DNA of 64,000 bases from Lucinisca nassula (lineage: Eukaryota; Mollusca; Bivalvia; Lucinida; Lucinidae): the NCBI GenBank assembly GCA_963580285.1, contig OY757011.1, positions 102,330,316-102,394,315 of the forward strand, written 5' to 3'. Positions 36,108 to 42,264 of this stretch are shown in pieces. The translations under genes and the position numbers were made by a program. The notes beneath the pieces were generated by a model. That model saw nothing but the letters and a program-made list of their open reading frames with translations, was not told where the DNA came from and searched no databases. Within the stretch, counting starts at the first letter, position 1. The number at the start of each line of letters is the position of its first letter.

Positions 36108-39100
36108 ATCAAGTTTGAAAATGTCGTCTGGTTCAACTATTCAACTAAGACTGGTTCTTAAACTTACCTAGAATAACAGCACCAATAAATAAGCTCACTG
36201 TTGTCCATACAAAGTAAAACAACCTCTGAAATGTAATGGAAATTTAGAAATCAAAGCACTGACGGCACTGGTGGGTCGATTGTCTCCGAGTGTAGGCAGG
36301 AAAAACGGTCCTGAACGGACACATTGTCTGTTTCCATTACAAAAACACGCCTATACAAATACATTGTAAATAATATCGTTGGAAAAAGGAAAATTTTAAG
36401 ACTAAAAATTGTGATATTTTTCTTATTTCTGCTCAAAATATAGATTATGGGTACACGTTAGGACCGCCTCATCGAGGCGGTTCTAACGAGTACCCACACT
36501 CTATATTTTAGAGCAGAAATAAGAAAAAATAAGGTTTATCCCTGCAAACCCCAGTTTTACTATATAAAAGTGGGGTTGAAGGGGTCAAAATTATATAGGC
36601 GTGTTTCCTTGATGCGTTTAGCCCTTAAATTCTTGTCCATTAAGCAAACTATAGACCATGATCAGACGCTGCATTATTATGCGGCGTCTGAGAATAAGGC
36701 GTCTGATCTGCGCCTGCACTGTTTGCAGAACCCACATTATTTCAGTCTAGATTCAATAGGCAATCCTCTCGCGCAACATTCTGACCTCACATCGGTAAGA
36801 ATAGAGTGGTTATTTTCTATATGTAACTGTTATCTGGATTTCCTACAAATCAGTGATAGTCACGTGGACATCAGCACTTAAGAACTTCTGTGCGAAGTAC
36901 ATTTGGTTCCCTTCACAAAAACACACCTATGTAATTTTGGCCCCCTTGAACCCCACTTTTATGTAGTAAAACTGGGGTGTACAGAGGTAAACCTTATTTT
37001 TTTTATTTCTGCTCTAAAACATAGATTGTGAACACTCGTTAGAACCGCCTCAATGAGGCGGTTCTAACGAGTACCCACAATCTATGTTTTGAGCAGAAAT
37101 AAGAAAAATATCGGAATTTTTCATCTTACAATTTTCGTTTTTGCTTGGTAAAATTTACACTGTGTTTGTATAGGCGTGTTTTCGTAATGAAAAACGACGA
37201 GCACATTTGCCACCGCCACAGTCACCAGGCAAGACATAAACCCCAGTCTGTTCATCTACATAGACTTGCAAGCGTCTTGAAACATTTTAGACATAGTTAT
37301 TAGAAGCAATGCACGATTCAAGCAGCGAACAATAAGATACAGGCAGACTTGCACCCTTGTTAGTCTCAAACGGCAAAAAAAAAAAAAAAATAAATAAAAT
37401 AAAAAAAAAAAAAAATAAAAAAATAAAAATAAAAATAAAAATAAATAAATAAAAAAATAAAAATAAAACACGACCACGCTGAAGTTATACAAGATACAAG
37501 ATATATGATTTAGAAAAGGTTGCTTTTCATAAACCTATTCCCCCGATATGTTTCCACTGGTGCATTCATTTTTAGCAAGGTGCCCACCATAAACACTTGA
37601 ACAAAGTGGCCCAGAGCATACAGCCAGTACCCTCCCGAACCATTTAGGGAGAATATCAGGTGGTTCGTGTCTTTTGATATTAACCCTTATCTTGCGGTTC
37701 ATGACAACCCCTATCTTTGCAAACAGTGAAGATCCAGATCAGATTGCTTCTGAAGAAGCCATCTGATCAGGATCTACACTGTTTGTCATTCAATTTATGA
37801 ATTTGTAGCAATAAATTACATCAAGTAATTTGATTGGTTGATAGACAGAAATGGGTGTGGCTTAAATGCATATTCAGCAAGATAAGGGTTAAGTTTATCA
37901 GGCAAGGCTTTAAGAACACTTGTAGAATCACGATGCTTGCCGAGAGATTCTACCCGCGTTCTCGAAACTTGATTTATCAGTTTTTCCCCTTGTATGCAAT
38001 TTACGACCAGTTATCGAGTGTTCTCAGTGCGTTTCAAGATTCCGGCGTGCAATAAGTATCATCTGACCGTATTTTTTCCTATGATATATTTTTTCATGCC
38101 TTTTTTTTTTCTTTTTTTTCCCAGTTATAATAACAGTTTTGCCAAAAATTTTCAGGAAAATGCAGTGTCGCGTTGATCTTATAAAGCTCACTTGCCCTAA
38201 GATAGCACATCTTTATTACGTCAAGGTGTTACAATGCAATTAAAATAGGGGGTAACTGATAAGAGACGGTTCAGTAGTGATATTGAAGAATTAAATGTAG
38301 TGAATATTTGTTAGGATCGCATCGCTGAGTCGATTCTAACAAATGTCCATCCACATTAGTTGTTTCTTGGAGAAACAAGCCTTCATGATTTACATGTAAT
38401 ATATCACTACTTATTTGATTCTTTATAATTGTATGTATGTTTGTTTGAATTTAGGTTCAATGCCTCATCAACACTATTTAGGTCATTTTTGAGACGCTGC
38501 TTCCAATTAGGTGGGACTTTTATCGAACACCGAGATGAAATGACACCTCAAGCTCTGCCGCCCAATCAAACTAAAAGGGTTATAAACAGGGACCACTTTC
38601 GCACCACTTTGCATGTGCTGGCTAGACCCTCTAAGTGGTTTACCAGTACTCATGTGCGGGCGGTTTCGGCTCTGGCTGGAAGCATCATGCAACCCAATCT
38701 ATTTCTCCAAGCCCCGATGGGCGGGGTCCTCTTTATTGTTGTAAATTCTTTATAACAGCACAAGGTTATAGAACAAAATGTATACGTGTGCTGACATTGA
38801 GCGGTGTCATTACGGTAACACACCCGTGCGACATAGTGCATTTTTCGTATCTCCAAAATGGCTACTTTTCTGACGAAATTCGGTGATATTTTTCTTATTA
38901 ATATTGCAAACATAAGTTGTGGGTGCTCGTTAGAACCGCCTCGTTGAGGCGGTTCTAACGAGTACCCACAACCTATGTCTAGGAGCAGAAATAAGAAAAA
39001 TAATGTTTACCCCCTTGAACCCCAGTTTTCTCTATATAAAGTGGGGTTTAGGGGTGCTCATTTTATAGACTTGACCACGTGATGCTACCAGAAAAGATGA

Positions 39101-39340
39101 CTTCACGGTCCTCCGAAAACTCGTGATATTGTTATGTGTAATTACCTGTTTGCCATGGAACCCAGGCATTATGACAAAGAAAGCGAGGGCAAGAATACAA
39201 AAAGCGAATATTATGCCACCCTCGACGAGGTCCGCTTGCCATGACGTTTTTACTTCATCGTAATATGTTGGGAAGCCGTTTGTCCTAAAGGCATCGTATT
39301 GACCCAGAGGTATCTGACCGGATTGTTGGTTAAGCGACAT
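12893..39340 (-). CDS. DUOXA: Dual oxidase maturation factor, nine coding exons (whole gene span)
   Basis: Multi-pass membrane protein of the DUOXA family, which escorts dual oxidase (DUOX) from the ER to the plasma membrane and supports H2O2 production. Joining 39340-39146, 36225-36168, 33495-33361, 30404-30312, 25216-25063, 24264-24050, 19631-19512, 13775-13522 and 13099-12893 gives 1431 nt, 476 codons plus TAA, with no internal stop. Every intron is GT..AG and all phases match. Family hallmarks: AFRTNGFPTYYDE near the N terminus, MPGFHGK after TM1, RLFYFVW..VSLFIGA (TM2), NFSQDW, IGLRGINVTL, QLNETINYNEEF, then three hydrophobic segments in exons 5-7. Sequons NFS, NVT and NET lie in the loop between TM2 and TM3. 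The protein is longer than human DUOXA1 (343 aa) because of a Ser/acidic then basic tail. The ATG at 39340 lies one base after an acceptor AG, so a 5'UTR exon must lie further upstream; I did not find it. The introns are full of mobile elements. Confidence 0.94.
13522..13775 (-). CDS. DUOXA: DUOXA coding exon 8 (residues 324-408)
   Basis: A 254-nt exon with acceptor ATCTTACAG|GTT and donor ACAAAG|GTAACG. It encodes a low-complexity serine and acidic tail (SKSSYSSSSPSSKSDDTELL, later DYSSDSELEPTDDEYEEN). If the donor were not used the frame would stop at 13495 after VTHLTMD, a possible alternative C terminus. Confidence 0.85.
13845..14490. repeat. Dense short inverted-repeat tract (TTTCAAACC/GGTTTGAAA)
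   Basis: About 640 bp built of variants of TTTCAAACC, AAACCTCAGTTT, CCATGGTTTGAA and GGTTTAAAG in alternating orientation every 20-40 bp, including TTCAAACCCTAGTTTGAAAA. No coding frame. It lies in the intron between DUOXA exons 7 and 8. Confidence 0.75.
15012..17050 (+). repeat. Microsatellite-tailed tandem-repeat element
   Basis: Starts AACTAGAAATGTGTCAATACGACACAG, then about nine diverged units of 150-170 bp around GTGACCTTGACCTTGAGGTCAT and GGGGGTATTGCTGAATAAAACTTTGGACC. It ends in a CGTACGTACG / GGACGCACG microsatellite and ACCCGGCATCATCCGACGCGGGAGG. A SINE (15748-16003) interrupts it. Confidence 0.75.
15748..16003 (+). mobile_element. Bivalve SINE (5' truncated), nested
   Basis: Reads GATGCTTCCACGCAGAACTG to GACGTTAAACCTCAAATCAAACAAAC inside a unit of the 15012-17050 array. 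TTGACCTTGAAG sequence on both sides shows the unit it split. Confidence 0.75.
17093..17176. repeat. (GAA)n microsatellite
   Basis: About 28 GAA units, directly 5' on the plus strand of the tRNA-like SINE head, so it is the (TTC)n tail of a minus-strand SINE. Confidence 0.9.
17177..17275 (-). mobile_element. tRNA-Gln-like SINE head
   Basis: The minus strand has TGGTGCAGTAAATAGAGTG (A-box-like), GGACTCTGAACC (anticodon region with CTG) and GAGTTCAAATCCTGG (B box), then a (TTC)n tail. The acceptor stem is poor. A SINE rather than a tRNA gene. Confidence 0.6.
17440..17536 (+). repeat. Terminal block of hairpin-class repeat
   Basis: GACACCGACGTCGACGACGGACG followed by CCGGGATATGGCAATAGCTC..GGCGAGCTAA resembles the ends of the satellite elements at 9.3, 10.8 and 47.8 kb. 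Confidence 0.45.
17756..18738. mobile_element. Possible element with 18-bp inverted ends
   Basis: CTTCTCATGGTACCAAGG at 17756 is repeated inverted at 18721-18738 with one mismatch. The 983 bp between are AT-rich with no coding frame. I see no target duplication, so this could also be chance or a local inverted repeat. Confidence 0.35.
18998..19106. repeat. Long hairpin (~50-bp arms)
   Basis: TTTTTGTGGAATTTTTCGAT..GTAAACTCC.GCGAATCACTCACAAACT faces its complement with few mismatches and a 2-4 base centre. 18739-18997 and 19107-19511 hold nothing else I recognise. Confidence 0.8.
19512..19631 (-). CDS. DUOXA: DUOXA coding exon 7 (residues 284-324)
   Basis: A 120-nt exon with acceptor TTTTCCAG|GTT and donor AGAAG|GTATAA. 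It encodes CLCILCGFIILIMDL (rest of the last membrane segment), then LRLPETIANFFGADVRQDDY, the beginning of the cytosolic tail. Both phases fit exons 6 and 8. Confidence 0.9.
19683..19925 (-). mobile_element. tRNA-derived SINE
   Basis: The minus-strand head (19925-19848) has CTCAGTCTGATGCGCG and GGTTCGATTCC boxes. The body matches 3880-4040 (GAAGGTCAGTTGTCATTTTCTGG, GGATAGGTAAACT). It starts about 50 nt upstream of the DUOXA exon 7 acceptor. Confidence 0.75.
20557..20838 (-). mobile_element. CATNACGA palindromic MITE, complete
   Basis: 282 bp, CATCACGAAAACACATGTAT at one end and ATAGGCGTGTTTTCGTAATG at the other, with the central hairpin GTACACGTTAGAACCGCCTC/GAGGCGGTTCTAACGTGTAC. The secondary hairpin (CCCCAATTTTA..TAAAACTGGGG) is at the left, so it is reversed relative to 11868-12146. 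Confidence 0.88.
21086..21619 (+). pseudogene. LINE endonuclease domain (EEP family)
   Basis: A 177-codon frame with MILGDVNRRCGD (GDxN), SSVVDYCFVS and IPDHSCLTW (the DH motif of exonuclease-endonuclease-phosphatase enzymes that nick the target DNA). The N-terminal part is missing from this frame. It ends in a stop before the RT region. Confidence 0.8.
22590..23617 (+). pseudogene. LINE reverse transcriptase, several frames
   Basis: AYIGFSKAYDKVNR (motif A; 22612-22653) is in one frame. VNVGLRQGCPLSPLLFNCFI (motif B) is in the frame at 22661-22864, and MYADDIVLLAE (motif C, YADD) in the frame at 22909-23328. YVYLGITI is the downstream block; 23231-23617 continues the C terminus in another frame. 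At least three indels, so inactive. Confidence 0.85.
24050..24264 (-). CDS. DUOXA: DUOXA coding exon 6 (residues 212-284)
   Basis: A 215-nt exon with acceptor TTTTGCAG|GCT and donor CACTG|GTGAGT. It encodes LALPLWLLSNILFLVLL and YGAYFLILTGTCMCTANII, two membrane segments, then FHYGTAFWLCLIT, the start of the next. It aligns with the WLLANV and GPAFWITLTTG parts of vertebrate DUOXA1. Confidence 0.94.
24840..25057 (+). mobile_element. TTAA-type MITE with ends TTAACC
   Basis: Left end TTAACCCATTGAGTACCAGAAA; right end reversed TTAACCATGTTTGTATCCAAA. Internal imperfect palindrome GCAAACAGTGCAGGC..GGGCCTACATTGTTTGC. TTAA at both ends. Related sequences at 26385-26601 and 35224-35330. It abuts the donor of DUOXA exon 5. 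Confidence 0.75.
25063..25216 (-). CDS. DUOXA: DUOXA coding exon 5 (residues 161-212)
   Basis: A 154-nt exon with acceptor GCATTTCAG|CCA and donor ATG|GTAGGT. It encodes NEFNQEYRAAQFRGLPLPIL, then WIAEYFTLDGEGIRWGRLYR and ESGLYAHMLL. The track's frame across this interval is a shadow; the true frame was set by exon phases. The TTAA target site of a MITE (24840-25057) supplies the +6 base of the donor, and another MITE begins 16 nt before the acceptor. Confidence 0.93.
25233..25440 (+). mobile_element. CAGTAAAATTCC pogo-like MITE, complete
   Basis: Ends TACAGTAAAATTCCTATATTAAGACC and GTCTAAATAGCGAAATTTCACTG; the centre is the hairpin GAATGTTCAAAAGTGGTCT/AGACCACTTTTGAACAGTC. CAGT termini next to TA suggest pogo/Tigger-type mobilisation (inference). 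Confidence 0.75.
25545..25840 (-). mobile_element. Bivalve SINE
   Basis: Full-length reversed copy from GATTTGAGGTTTAACGTCC to CCCCGATGGGCGGGGG. It faces the copy at 25885, making a head-to-head pair. Confidence 0.8.
25885..26180 (+). mobile_element. Bivalve SINE
   Basis: Forward copy, CGCCCATCGGGGCTTGGGG to GGGACGTCAAACCTCAATTT. With the preceding copy it forms an inverted repeat with ~290-bp arms and a ~45-bp spacer. After it, 26215-26305 carries ACTCAGATCAGCCTGC palindromic repeat sequence. Confidence 0.8.
26350..26728 (-). mobile_element. CATNACGA MITE interrupted by a TTAA MITE
   Basis: The outer copy has CCACGAAAACACAGCTATATAATTTTGACCCC at the left. It resumes after 26601 with CCCCACTTTCATACAGTAAAAC and a decayed central hairpin (AGAATCGCCTCGCCGAGGCGG). 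The insert 26385-26601 (TTTTGTACCAAATGGAATC .. TTCTGGTACTCAACGGGTTAA) belongs to the 24840-25057 family. Confidence 0.7.
26960..28760 (+). repeat. Tandem array, ~320-bp units
   Basis: ACCATATATGG(C)TTTGCGGCCATTTTGGTCATGTGACC recurs at about 26985, 27309, 27625, 28051 and 28366. Each unit continues with CCCATGAGCAAA, ATCGGCCCAACGGTTTCCGAG, TTCGCCTCGGCGAGGCTATAC and a GACGGACAGACAGAC microsatellite. The array ends with CAACCGACTTCAGTCGGTTG. No gene. Confidence 0.85.
28850..29920. repeat. Three tandem copies of a palindromic ~310-bp repeat
   Basis: Each copy has TTATTGAATTTATTAAA..GTTGAGGAAAAGGGAT..ATCCCTTTTCCTCAACTCGTTTAATAA (hairpin), ATATGATAAATAGAAGCTTGCATTCGTG, GATAATCCACTAGTGGATTA and TTACAGGTACGACG. 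An inverted copy lies at 56480-56840. Confidence 0.8.
29933..30303 (+). mobile_element. Pogo-like MITE with 29-bp terminal repeats
   Basis: TACAGTAGAACTTCGATGGC(TCGAACACC) and the inverted TACAGTCGAACTTCAATGGC(TCGAACACC) differ at two positions. TA flanks both ends. The centre is a 56-bp palindrome (GTGTGTACTCATTAGAATCG..). CAGT ends plus TA are typical of pogo/Tigger elements. It ends 8 nt from the DUOXA exon 4 donor. Confidence 0.85.
30312..30404 (-). CDS. DUOXA: DUOXA coding exon 4 (residues 130-161)
   Basis: A 93-nt exon with acceptor TTTATAG|GCG and donor TTTG|GTAAGA. It encodes EPIHQLNETINYNEEFSW, the most conserved DUOXA loop motif (human QLNETINYNEEFTW). A pogo-like MITE starts at intron position +9. 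Confidence 0.94.
30420..31414. other. Intronic stretch without recognised features
   Basis: DUOXA intron 3 (exon 3 to exon 4) sequence. I see no frame with homology, no TIR pair and no tRNA-like head. The 79-codon frame at 30689-30928 has no recognisable content. Confidence 0.4.
31562..32894 (+). mobile_element. Mariner transposon copy A, 1333 bp
   Basis: TIRs TACGAGGACTGTTCAAATAT(GAATGCA) and the inverse, flanked by TA. Full-length mariner size. Near-identical to copy B at 58944-60286. Confidence 0.93.
31748..32775 (+). pseudogene. Mariner transposase, copy A (frameshifted)
   Basis: The likely start is the Met of MVGRRSEYAVEIRSY (31748). The helix-turn-helix half reads openly to about 32190; a lost A in an A-run then shifts the frame (stop at 32338). 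The catalytic half resumes at 32335-32775 with LLHDNASSHKA (second Asp) and PHPPCSPDLAPCDFF (third Asp). There are 34 residues between these Asp, so DD34D. A second short deletion lies near 32405. Inactive. Confidence 0.9.
33116..33353 (+). mobile_element. CATNACGA palindromic MITE
   Basis: From CATTACGATAGCCAGCC to CATAACATAATG, with a perfect GGTGCTCGTTAGAACCGCCT.. hairpin. The right end lies 7 nt from the 5' splice site of DUOXA intron 3 (exon 3 to exon 4). Confidence 0.8.
33361..33495 (-). CDS. DUOXA: DUOXA coding exon 3 (residues 85-130)
   Basis: A 135-nt exon with acceptor TTTTTCAG|TCA and donor GAAAG|GTAAAT. It encodes TNFSQDWESS ... IGVHIGLRGINVTLK, the start of the non-cytosolic loop with NFS and NVT glycosylation sequons. 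A MITE end (33353) begins seven bases inside the downstream intron. Confidence 0.93.
33648..33925 (-). mobile_element. Bivalve SINE
   Basis: GGTTTAACGTTCCCGTCAAC to CAAGCCCCGATTGGCGGGGG, reversed. A short internal deletion around 33815. Confidence 0.75.
33990..34082 (+). mobile_element. Fragment of the 19683-type SINE body
   Basis: CCATTCTCTCCCTTCCGCTG ... GTGCACTGTACTGGGTTAACC matches, inverted, the body at 19727-19800, without tRNA head. Confidence 0.6.
34083..34385 (+). mobile_element. Bivalve SINE
   Basis: CGCTCATCGGGGCTTGAAGA to GACGTTAAACCTCATATCAATC. Near full length. Confidence 0.8.
34503..34670 (+). mobile_element. tRNA-derived SINE, ACTC tail
   Basis: The head GGTGTAGTGGTTACGCTACTCGCC..GCAGGATCGATCCCGGGC has A and B boxes and a CTTGTAA anticodon-like loop (Thr-like). 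The body ends GATGTAAAACTCAAACACTCACTCACC. Acceptor stem pairing is poor, so not a tRNA gene. Confidence 0.75.
34776..34852. repeat. Palindrome GCAAACAGTGCAGATCCAG
   Basis: AAACAGTGCAGATCCAGATC AGACTG..CAGTCTGATCAGGGCCTGCACTGTTT. Same motif class as the centres of the TTAA MITEs, but no TTAA ends seen. Confidence 0.7.
35224..35330 (+). mobile_element. TTAA MITE end fragment
   Basis: TTAACCGTTTTGTACCAAATGGAGTCTTCC..GCAGGAGTCCATTTCAAA matches one end of the 26385-26601 insert. Confidence 0.6.
35555..35800. mobile_element. Palindromic MITE with 52-bp perfect centre
   Basis: Outer arms CCCGAGGTTATAAAAC..CTGAGCATGAAA and GCTGAGCATGAAAAATGTTTTATAATCTCGGG. The centre 35691-35742 is a perfect palindrome (GCTCACAAATTTTAAAATGC..). 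Confidence 0.8.
36060..36108. repeat. Poly(A)-rich tract
   Basis: A-run with two C interruptions. The Lys-repeat frame over it is spurious. Confidence 0.9.
36168..36225 (-). CDS. DUOXA: DUOXA coding exon 2 (residues 66-85)
   Basis: A 58-nt exon between acceptor TTTCAG|AGG and donor CTAG|GTAAGT. It encodes RLFYFVWTTVSLFIGAVIL, the second membrane segment, and leaves one base for the next codon (Val). It aligns with RLFWLLRVVTSLFIGAAIL in vertebrate DUOXA1. A repeat beginning AAATCAAAGCACTGAC starts about 20 nt upstream of the acceptor. Confidence 0.93.
36335..36614 (+). mobile_element. CATNACGA palindromic MITE, complete
   Basis: 280 bp, CATTACAAAAACACGCCTAT to ATAGGCGTGTTTCCTTGATG, central hairpin GTACACGTTAGGACCGCCTC/GAGGCGGTTCTAACGAGTAC. 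A GATCAGACGC palindromic repeat follows at 36640-36730. Confidence 0.88.
36911..37189 (-). mobile_element. CATNACGA palindromic MITE, complete
   Basis: 279 bp, CTTCACAAAAACACACCTAT to ATAGGCGTGTTTTCGTAATG, hairpin CACTCGTTAGAACCGCCTCA/TGAGGCGGTTCTAACGAGTA. Opposite orientation to 36335-36614, only 300 bp away. Confidence 0.88.
37373..37470. repeat. A-rich (AAATA)n low-complexity tract
   Basis: Mostly A with T every 4-6 bases. No coding content. Confidence 0.9.
37630..38265 (+). repeat. Palindromic repeat like 2058-2410, interrupted
   Basis: GAGAATATCAGG..GTTCGTGTCTTTTGATAT and, after the insert, AAGTTTATCAGGCAAGGCTT.. and GGGGGTAACTGATAAG match the element at 2058-2410. A TTAA MITE (37680-37892) splits it. 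Confidence 0.65.
37680..37892 (+). mobile_element. 213-bp TTAA palindromic MITE
   Basis: TTAACCCTTATCTTGC..GCAAGATAAGGGTTAA with a ~64-bp central palindrome (AAACAGTGAAGATCCAGATC.. / ..GATCTACACTGTTT). Same length as the copies at 43233-43445 and 61464-61676. TTAA ends point to piggyBac-type mobilisation. Confidence 0.88.
38445..38735 (-). mobile_element. Bivalve SINE
   Basis: AATTTAGGTTCAATGCCTCATC to CAAGCCCCGATGGGCGGGG, reversed, diverged at the tail. Confidence 0.7.
38808..39084 (+). mobile_element. CATNACGA palindromic MITE, complete
   Basis: 277 bp, CATTACGGTAACACACCCGT to CCACGTGATG, hairpin GGTGCTCGTTAGAACCGCCT/AGGCGGTTCTAACGAGTACC. It lies 61 nt inside the intron after DUOXA exon 1. 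Confidence 0.88.
39146..39340 (-). CDS. DUOXA: DUOXA coding exon 1 (residues 1-65)
   Basis: Starts at ATG 39340. The sequence just before it reads TTATTACAG|G, a splice acceptor, so an in-frame upstream Met in the ATTT repeat is intronic. It encodes the N-terminal AFRTNGFPTYYDE motif, TM1 (about residues 41-58) and MPGFHGKQ. The donor is CAG|GTAATT, phase 0. Confidence 0.93.
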
Positions 39341-39489
39341 CCTGTAATAAATAAATAAATAAATAAGTAAATAAATAAATAAACGCATTCATCATTACCC
39401 ATATATTCATAGTCTCCAGAAAAACGAGATACTGGCAACAGTGTAGATGCTGATAAGACGCCGCAGAGTGCGGCATCTGATCACGATCT

Positions 39490-39810
39490 TCCTTGCTTGT
39501 TTAAAGTACTGAGAAAATGTTCAATACTTTTTTATTTTTCTCTAAATGAATAAGCCTTAAATACTTGGTTAAACAAGATAATTCAGCCAAAAATGATAAC
39601 AGAGTTATGGCCCTTGGTCAGAATGTAGCCCTTGTGTTGCTTAATTAGTGTGTGAAGTTTCATGGGGCTAGGTCAAATACTTTTGAAGTTATGATCAAGG
39701 TTAAAGTTTTTGTGACGGACAGACAGACAAACAAACAAACAAACAAACAGACAGATAGGGAAAATACTATACCCCCCCCCCCCCACCCCCGAATCAAAGA
39801 TTCTCGTGGG
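39490..39810 (+). repeat. Microsatellite-tailed repeat
   Basis: GTTATGGCCCTTGGTCAGAA, AAGTTTCATGGGGCTAGG, GACGGACAGACAGACAAACAAAC and ACTATACCCCCCC..TCTCGTGGGGCATAAAA. This order is shared by the microsatellite-bearing elements elsewhere in the window. Confidence 0.6.
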
Positions 39811-39899
39811 GCATAAAAATACAGATCTTATGAGTTGTACGAGCATGACGTCCATTATATAAAGGCTGCAATATTTGTCGATGCTCTGGAACCCATATA

Positions 39900-40075
39900 G
39901 GACCCTCGCACAACTGGAGCAGACCTTATCAGGGGCGGGTAAGAGTGCCGAGTCTTAATAATTAGGCCTCTTACCGCTGCGGTTCGCGCCTCGCTCGGGC
40001 CATATGCGAGACTGTTCTGCAACGGAGGGTCGTGTTGCTTTTTCCGGCTACTCCGGTTTTCGCTCATCTTTGATT
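39900..40075 (+). mobile_element. SINE fragment sharing the 61975 head
   Basis: TCTTAATAATTAGGCCTCTTACCGCTGCGGTTCGCGCCTCGCTCGG matches the 3' half of the tRNA-like head at 61975-62090, followed by CTGCAACGGAGGGTCGTG and TTTTCGCTCA. Confidence 0.55.
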
Positions 40076-40276
40076 AATGATCGGCACCAAATAAATGAAT
40101 TATATTAAAAGGGTCGTAAAACTACCACCCCCTCAAAAAAAAAAAAAAAAAAAAAATAAATAAATAAATAAATAAATAAAAAAAAGAAAGAAACAACAAC
40201 AACAACAACAACAAAACATCCCTAATATTGCATGGGGGCATTTGACGGACACACATAAGAGAGCGCTAAGCTAATG

Positions 40277-40277
<1 letters not shown>

Positions 40278-40330
<53 letters not shown>

Positions 40331-40331
40331 T
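40278..40331. repeat. (ATA)n microsatellite
   Basis: About 18 AAT/ATA units. An A-rich tract with AAATA units precedes it at 40134-40190. Confidence 0.9.
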
Positions 40332-40479
40332 ATTACTCGTTCTTTGTGGTTAAGTAATTGCAAGGTATATTATTTTTATTATTTCTAGTCCAAATCATAA
40401 TTGTGGGTGGCTTGTCAGAACCACCACAATGACCGAGCACCCACGAATTTATACCTGCAGCATTTATGAGATAAATCTC

Positions 40480-40759
40480 CATAACGAAAAAATGTCTATA
40501 CAAATACATTGGAAATTTTACCGTAAAAAAGGAGAAAATTTTGAGATAAAACGTTGTGATAATTTTCTTATTTCTGCTCAAAATATAGATTGTGGGTACA
40601 CGTTAGAACCGCCTCATCGAGGCGGTTCTAACGAGTACCCACGTTCTATATTTCAGAGCAGAAATAAGAAAAATAATGTATACCCCTTACCCATGTAAAC
40701 CCACTGTATAAAAGCGGGGTTCAAGGTGGTCAGAATTATATAGGCGTGTTTTTACGATG
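40480..40759 (+). mobile_element. CATNACGA palindromic MITE, complete
   Basis: 280 bp, CATAACGAAAAAATGTCTAT to ATAGGCGTGTTTTTACGATG, with the usual hairpin. A decayed hairpin piece (TTGTGGGTGGCTTGTCAGAACC) sits just before it at 40375-40445. Confidence 0.85.
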
Positions 40760-40880
40760 GTAATAATTATGTTATAAACATGCGCAGTCTCATTTTCAAT
40801 AATTTAATAATTAACTTTCTGTTTATTTAAGATTTTTCTTTTTTACCACAAGTCTTTACAAAACCAAATCTAAATAGATC

Positions 40881-40911
<31 letters not shown>

Positions 40912-41640
40912 AAAAATAAATAATTCGAATCAAATAAATAAATAAAACAAAACAAAACAAAACAAAAATAAATAAATCTGGTTGTATAATTATCACTAAA
41001 CCTTTCACCTCAAAAACTTTTCTACAGCAAATATCACGTTTACAGATAGGGTCAAAATTGCATGAGTTTTCCTTTTTATACGACGAAAATCTCTGGCAAA
41101 AAATTCCATTTTTTTCTGAAATGAATTTTGATTGGCTTCAGATAAAGCAGTGTGAAGGGTGTGTAGCATGACATCAGTTACTTTCATTTAAGGTAATGAA
41201 AATACCTTCAGGGGAGAAAACTCTCTAAATCCTCTGTAGTCAACATATAAGAGTCTATCCGTAAAGGAAAGCAGTTGCTCATGGGTCGCAAGTTCGATTC
41301 TTTTCAATGTAGACCCCTTTTTCAGTGGGGATCAGATTAAAAAAGAAAAAGAATAAAAAAAAAGACGGGAGGCATAAAAATGGTTTCGTGTAAAAAACAA
41401 AAAAGTGGCATTTCCACTCCCTTAAATAATTTCGAAATAAATTACAGCCTTTACCAGGAAGACGTGTATACATATATACGATTACAAGTGTTAAACAATA
41501 CCTTCACTTCTAAAATTAGTTTAATGAAATTGATCCATCTGAGATAAATGGATTTTACCGTTTAAATTTTAGTCGCATAAATGGAAACGGTCGAAGTTCT
41601 TATAAGTAGTTTTATAATTTGATATGGCAAAATGTACTTA
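40760..41640. other. No gene seen; AAATA-rich
   Basis: AT-rich, with AAATAAATA tracts at 40880-40975. Otherwise no TIR pair, tRNA head or coding frame that I recognise. Confidence 0.5.
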
Positions 41641-41644
41641 TATT

Positions 41645-41748
41645 TTTGCTGAAAAATGTGAGTAGCCTTTGCATTTGCAAAATAGAAGTGAAGGCAATGA
41701 TCTTTTGCATTTGCAAAAGCTGCTCACATTTTCCAGCAAAACGTTTAT
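41645..41748. repeat. Inverted repeat around TTTTGCATTTGCAAAA
   Basis: TTGCTGAAAAATGTGAGTAG..TTTGCATTTGCAAAA and CTTTTGCATTTGCAAAAGCT..CTCACATTTTCCAGCAAAA face each other, arms ~38 bp. Confidence 0.7.
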
Positions 41749-41810
41749 CCTTTCATCAAATATCAGGAAAATAATGCATACCCCTATTATCCAACAGTTT
41801 TCTGTATAAA

Positions 41811-42250
41811 CATTACGCAAACACGCCTATACAAATACATTGCCACCTTTATCGCCGAAAAAATGAAAATTTTAAGATGAAAAATTGTGATATTTTTCTT
41901 ATTTCTGCTCAAAATATAGATTGTGGGCACTCGTTAGAACCGCCTCATAAATGACCTATACAGTGTTGACGGGGACGTTAAACCTCAAATCAACAACAAC
42001 AACCCCCTTAAACCCCGGTTTGTATAGAGAAAACTGGGGTTAATGGGGTTTTATATTATTTTTTTTTATTTCTGCTTTAATGCATAGGTTGTGGGTACTC
42101 GTTAGAACCGCCTCAAGAGGCGGTTCTAACGAGCACCCACAGCCAATTTTTGCAGTATAAATAAGAAAATGTTCATAGATTTTCATCAGTAAAGTAGCCA
42201 TTTTAGAGATGTGTAAAATGCACTATGTCGCACGGTGTATTATCGTAATG
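41811..42250 (+). mobile_element. Two MITE halves around a SINE fragment
   Basis: 41811-41948 is a left half (CATTACGCAAACACGCCTAT ..) ending exactly in the hairpin centre (GAACCGCCTCA). 41949-42000 is a SINE tail (TGACGGGGACGTTAAACCTC). 42002-42250 is a reversed MITE from CCCCCTTAAACCCCGG to CGTAATG with its own hairpin. Confidence 0.75.
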
Positions 42251-42264
42251 GGGGCAAAGATGTC

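Noticed and set aside
39032..39388. Longer DUOXA start at the Met in MRLFIYLL
   Set aside because: That stretch is an ATTT-repeat intron end; a TTATTACAG acceptor sits one base before the ATG at 39340.
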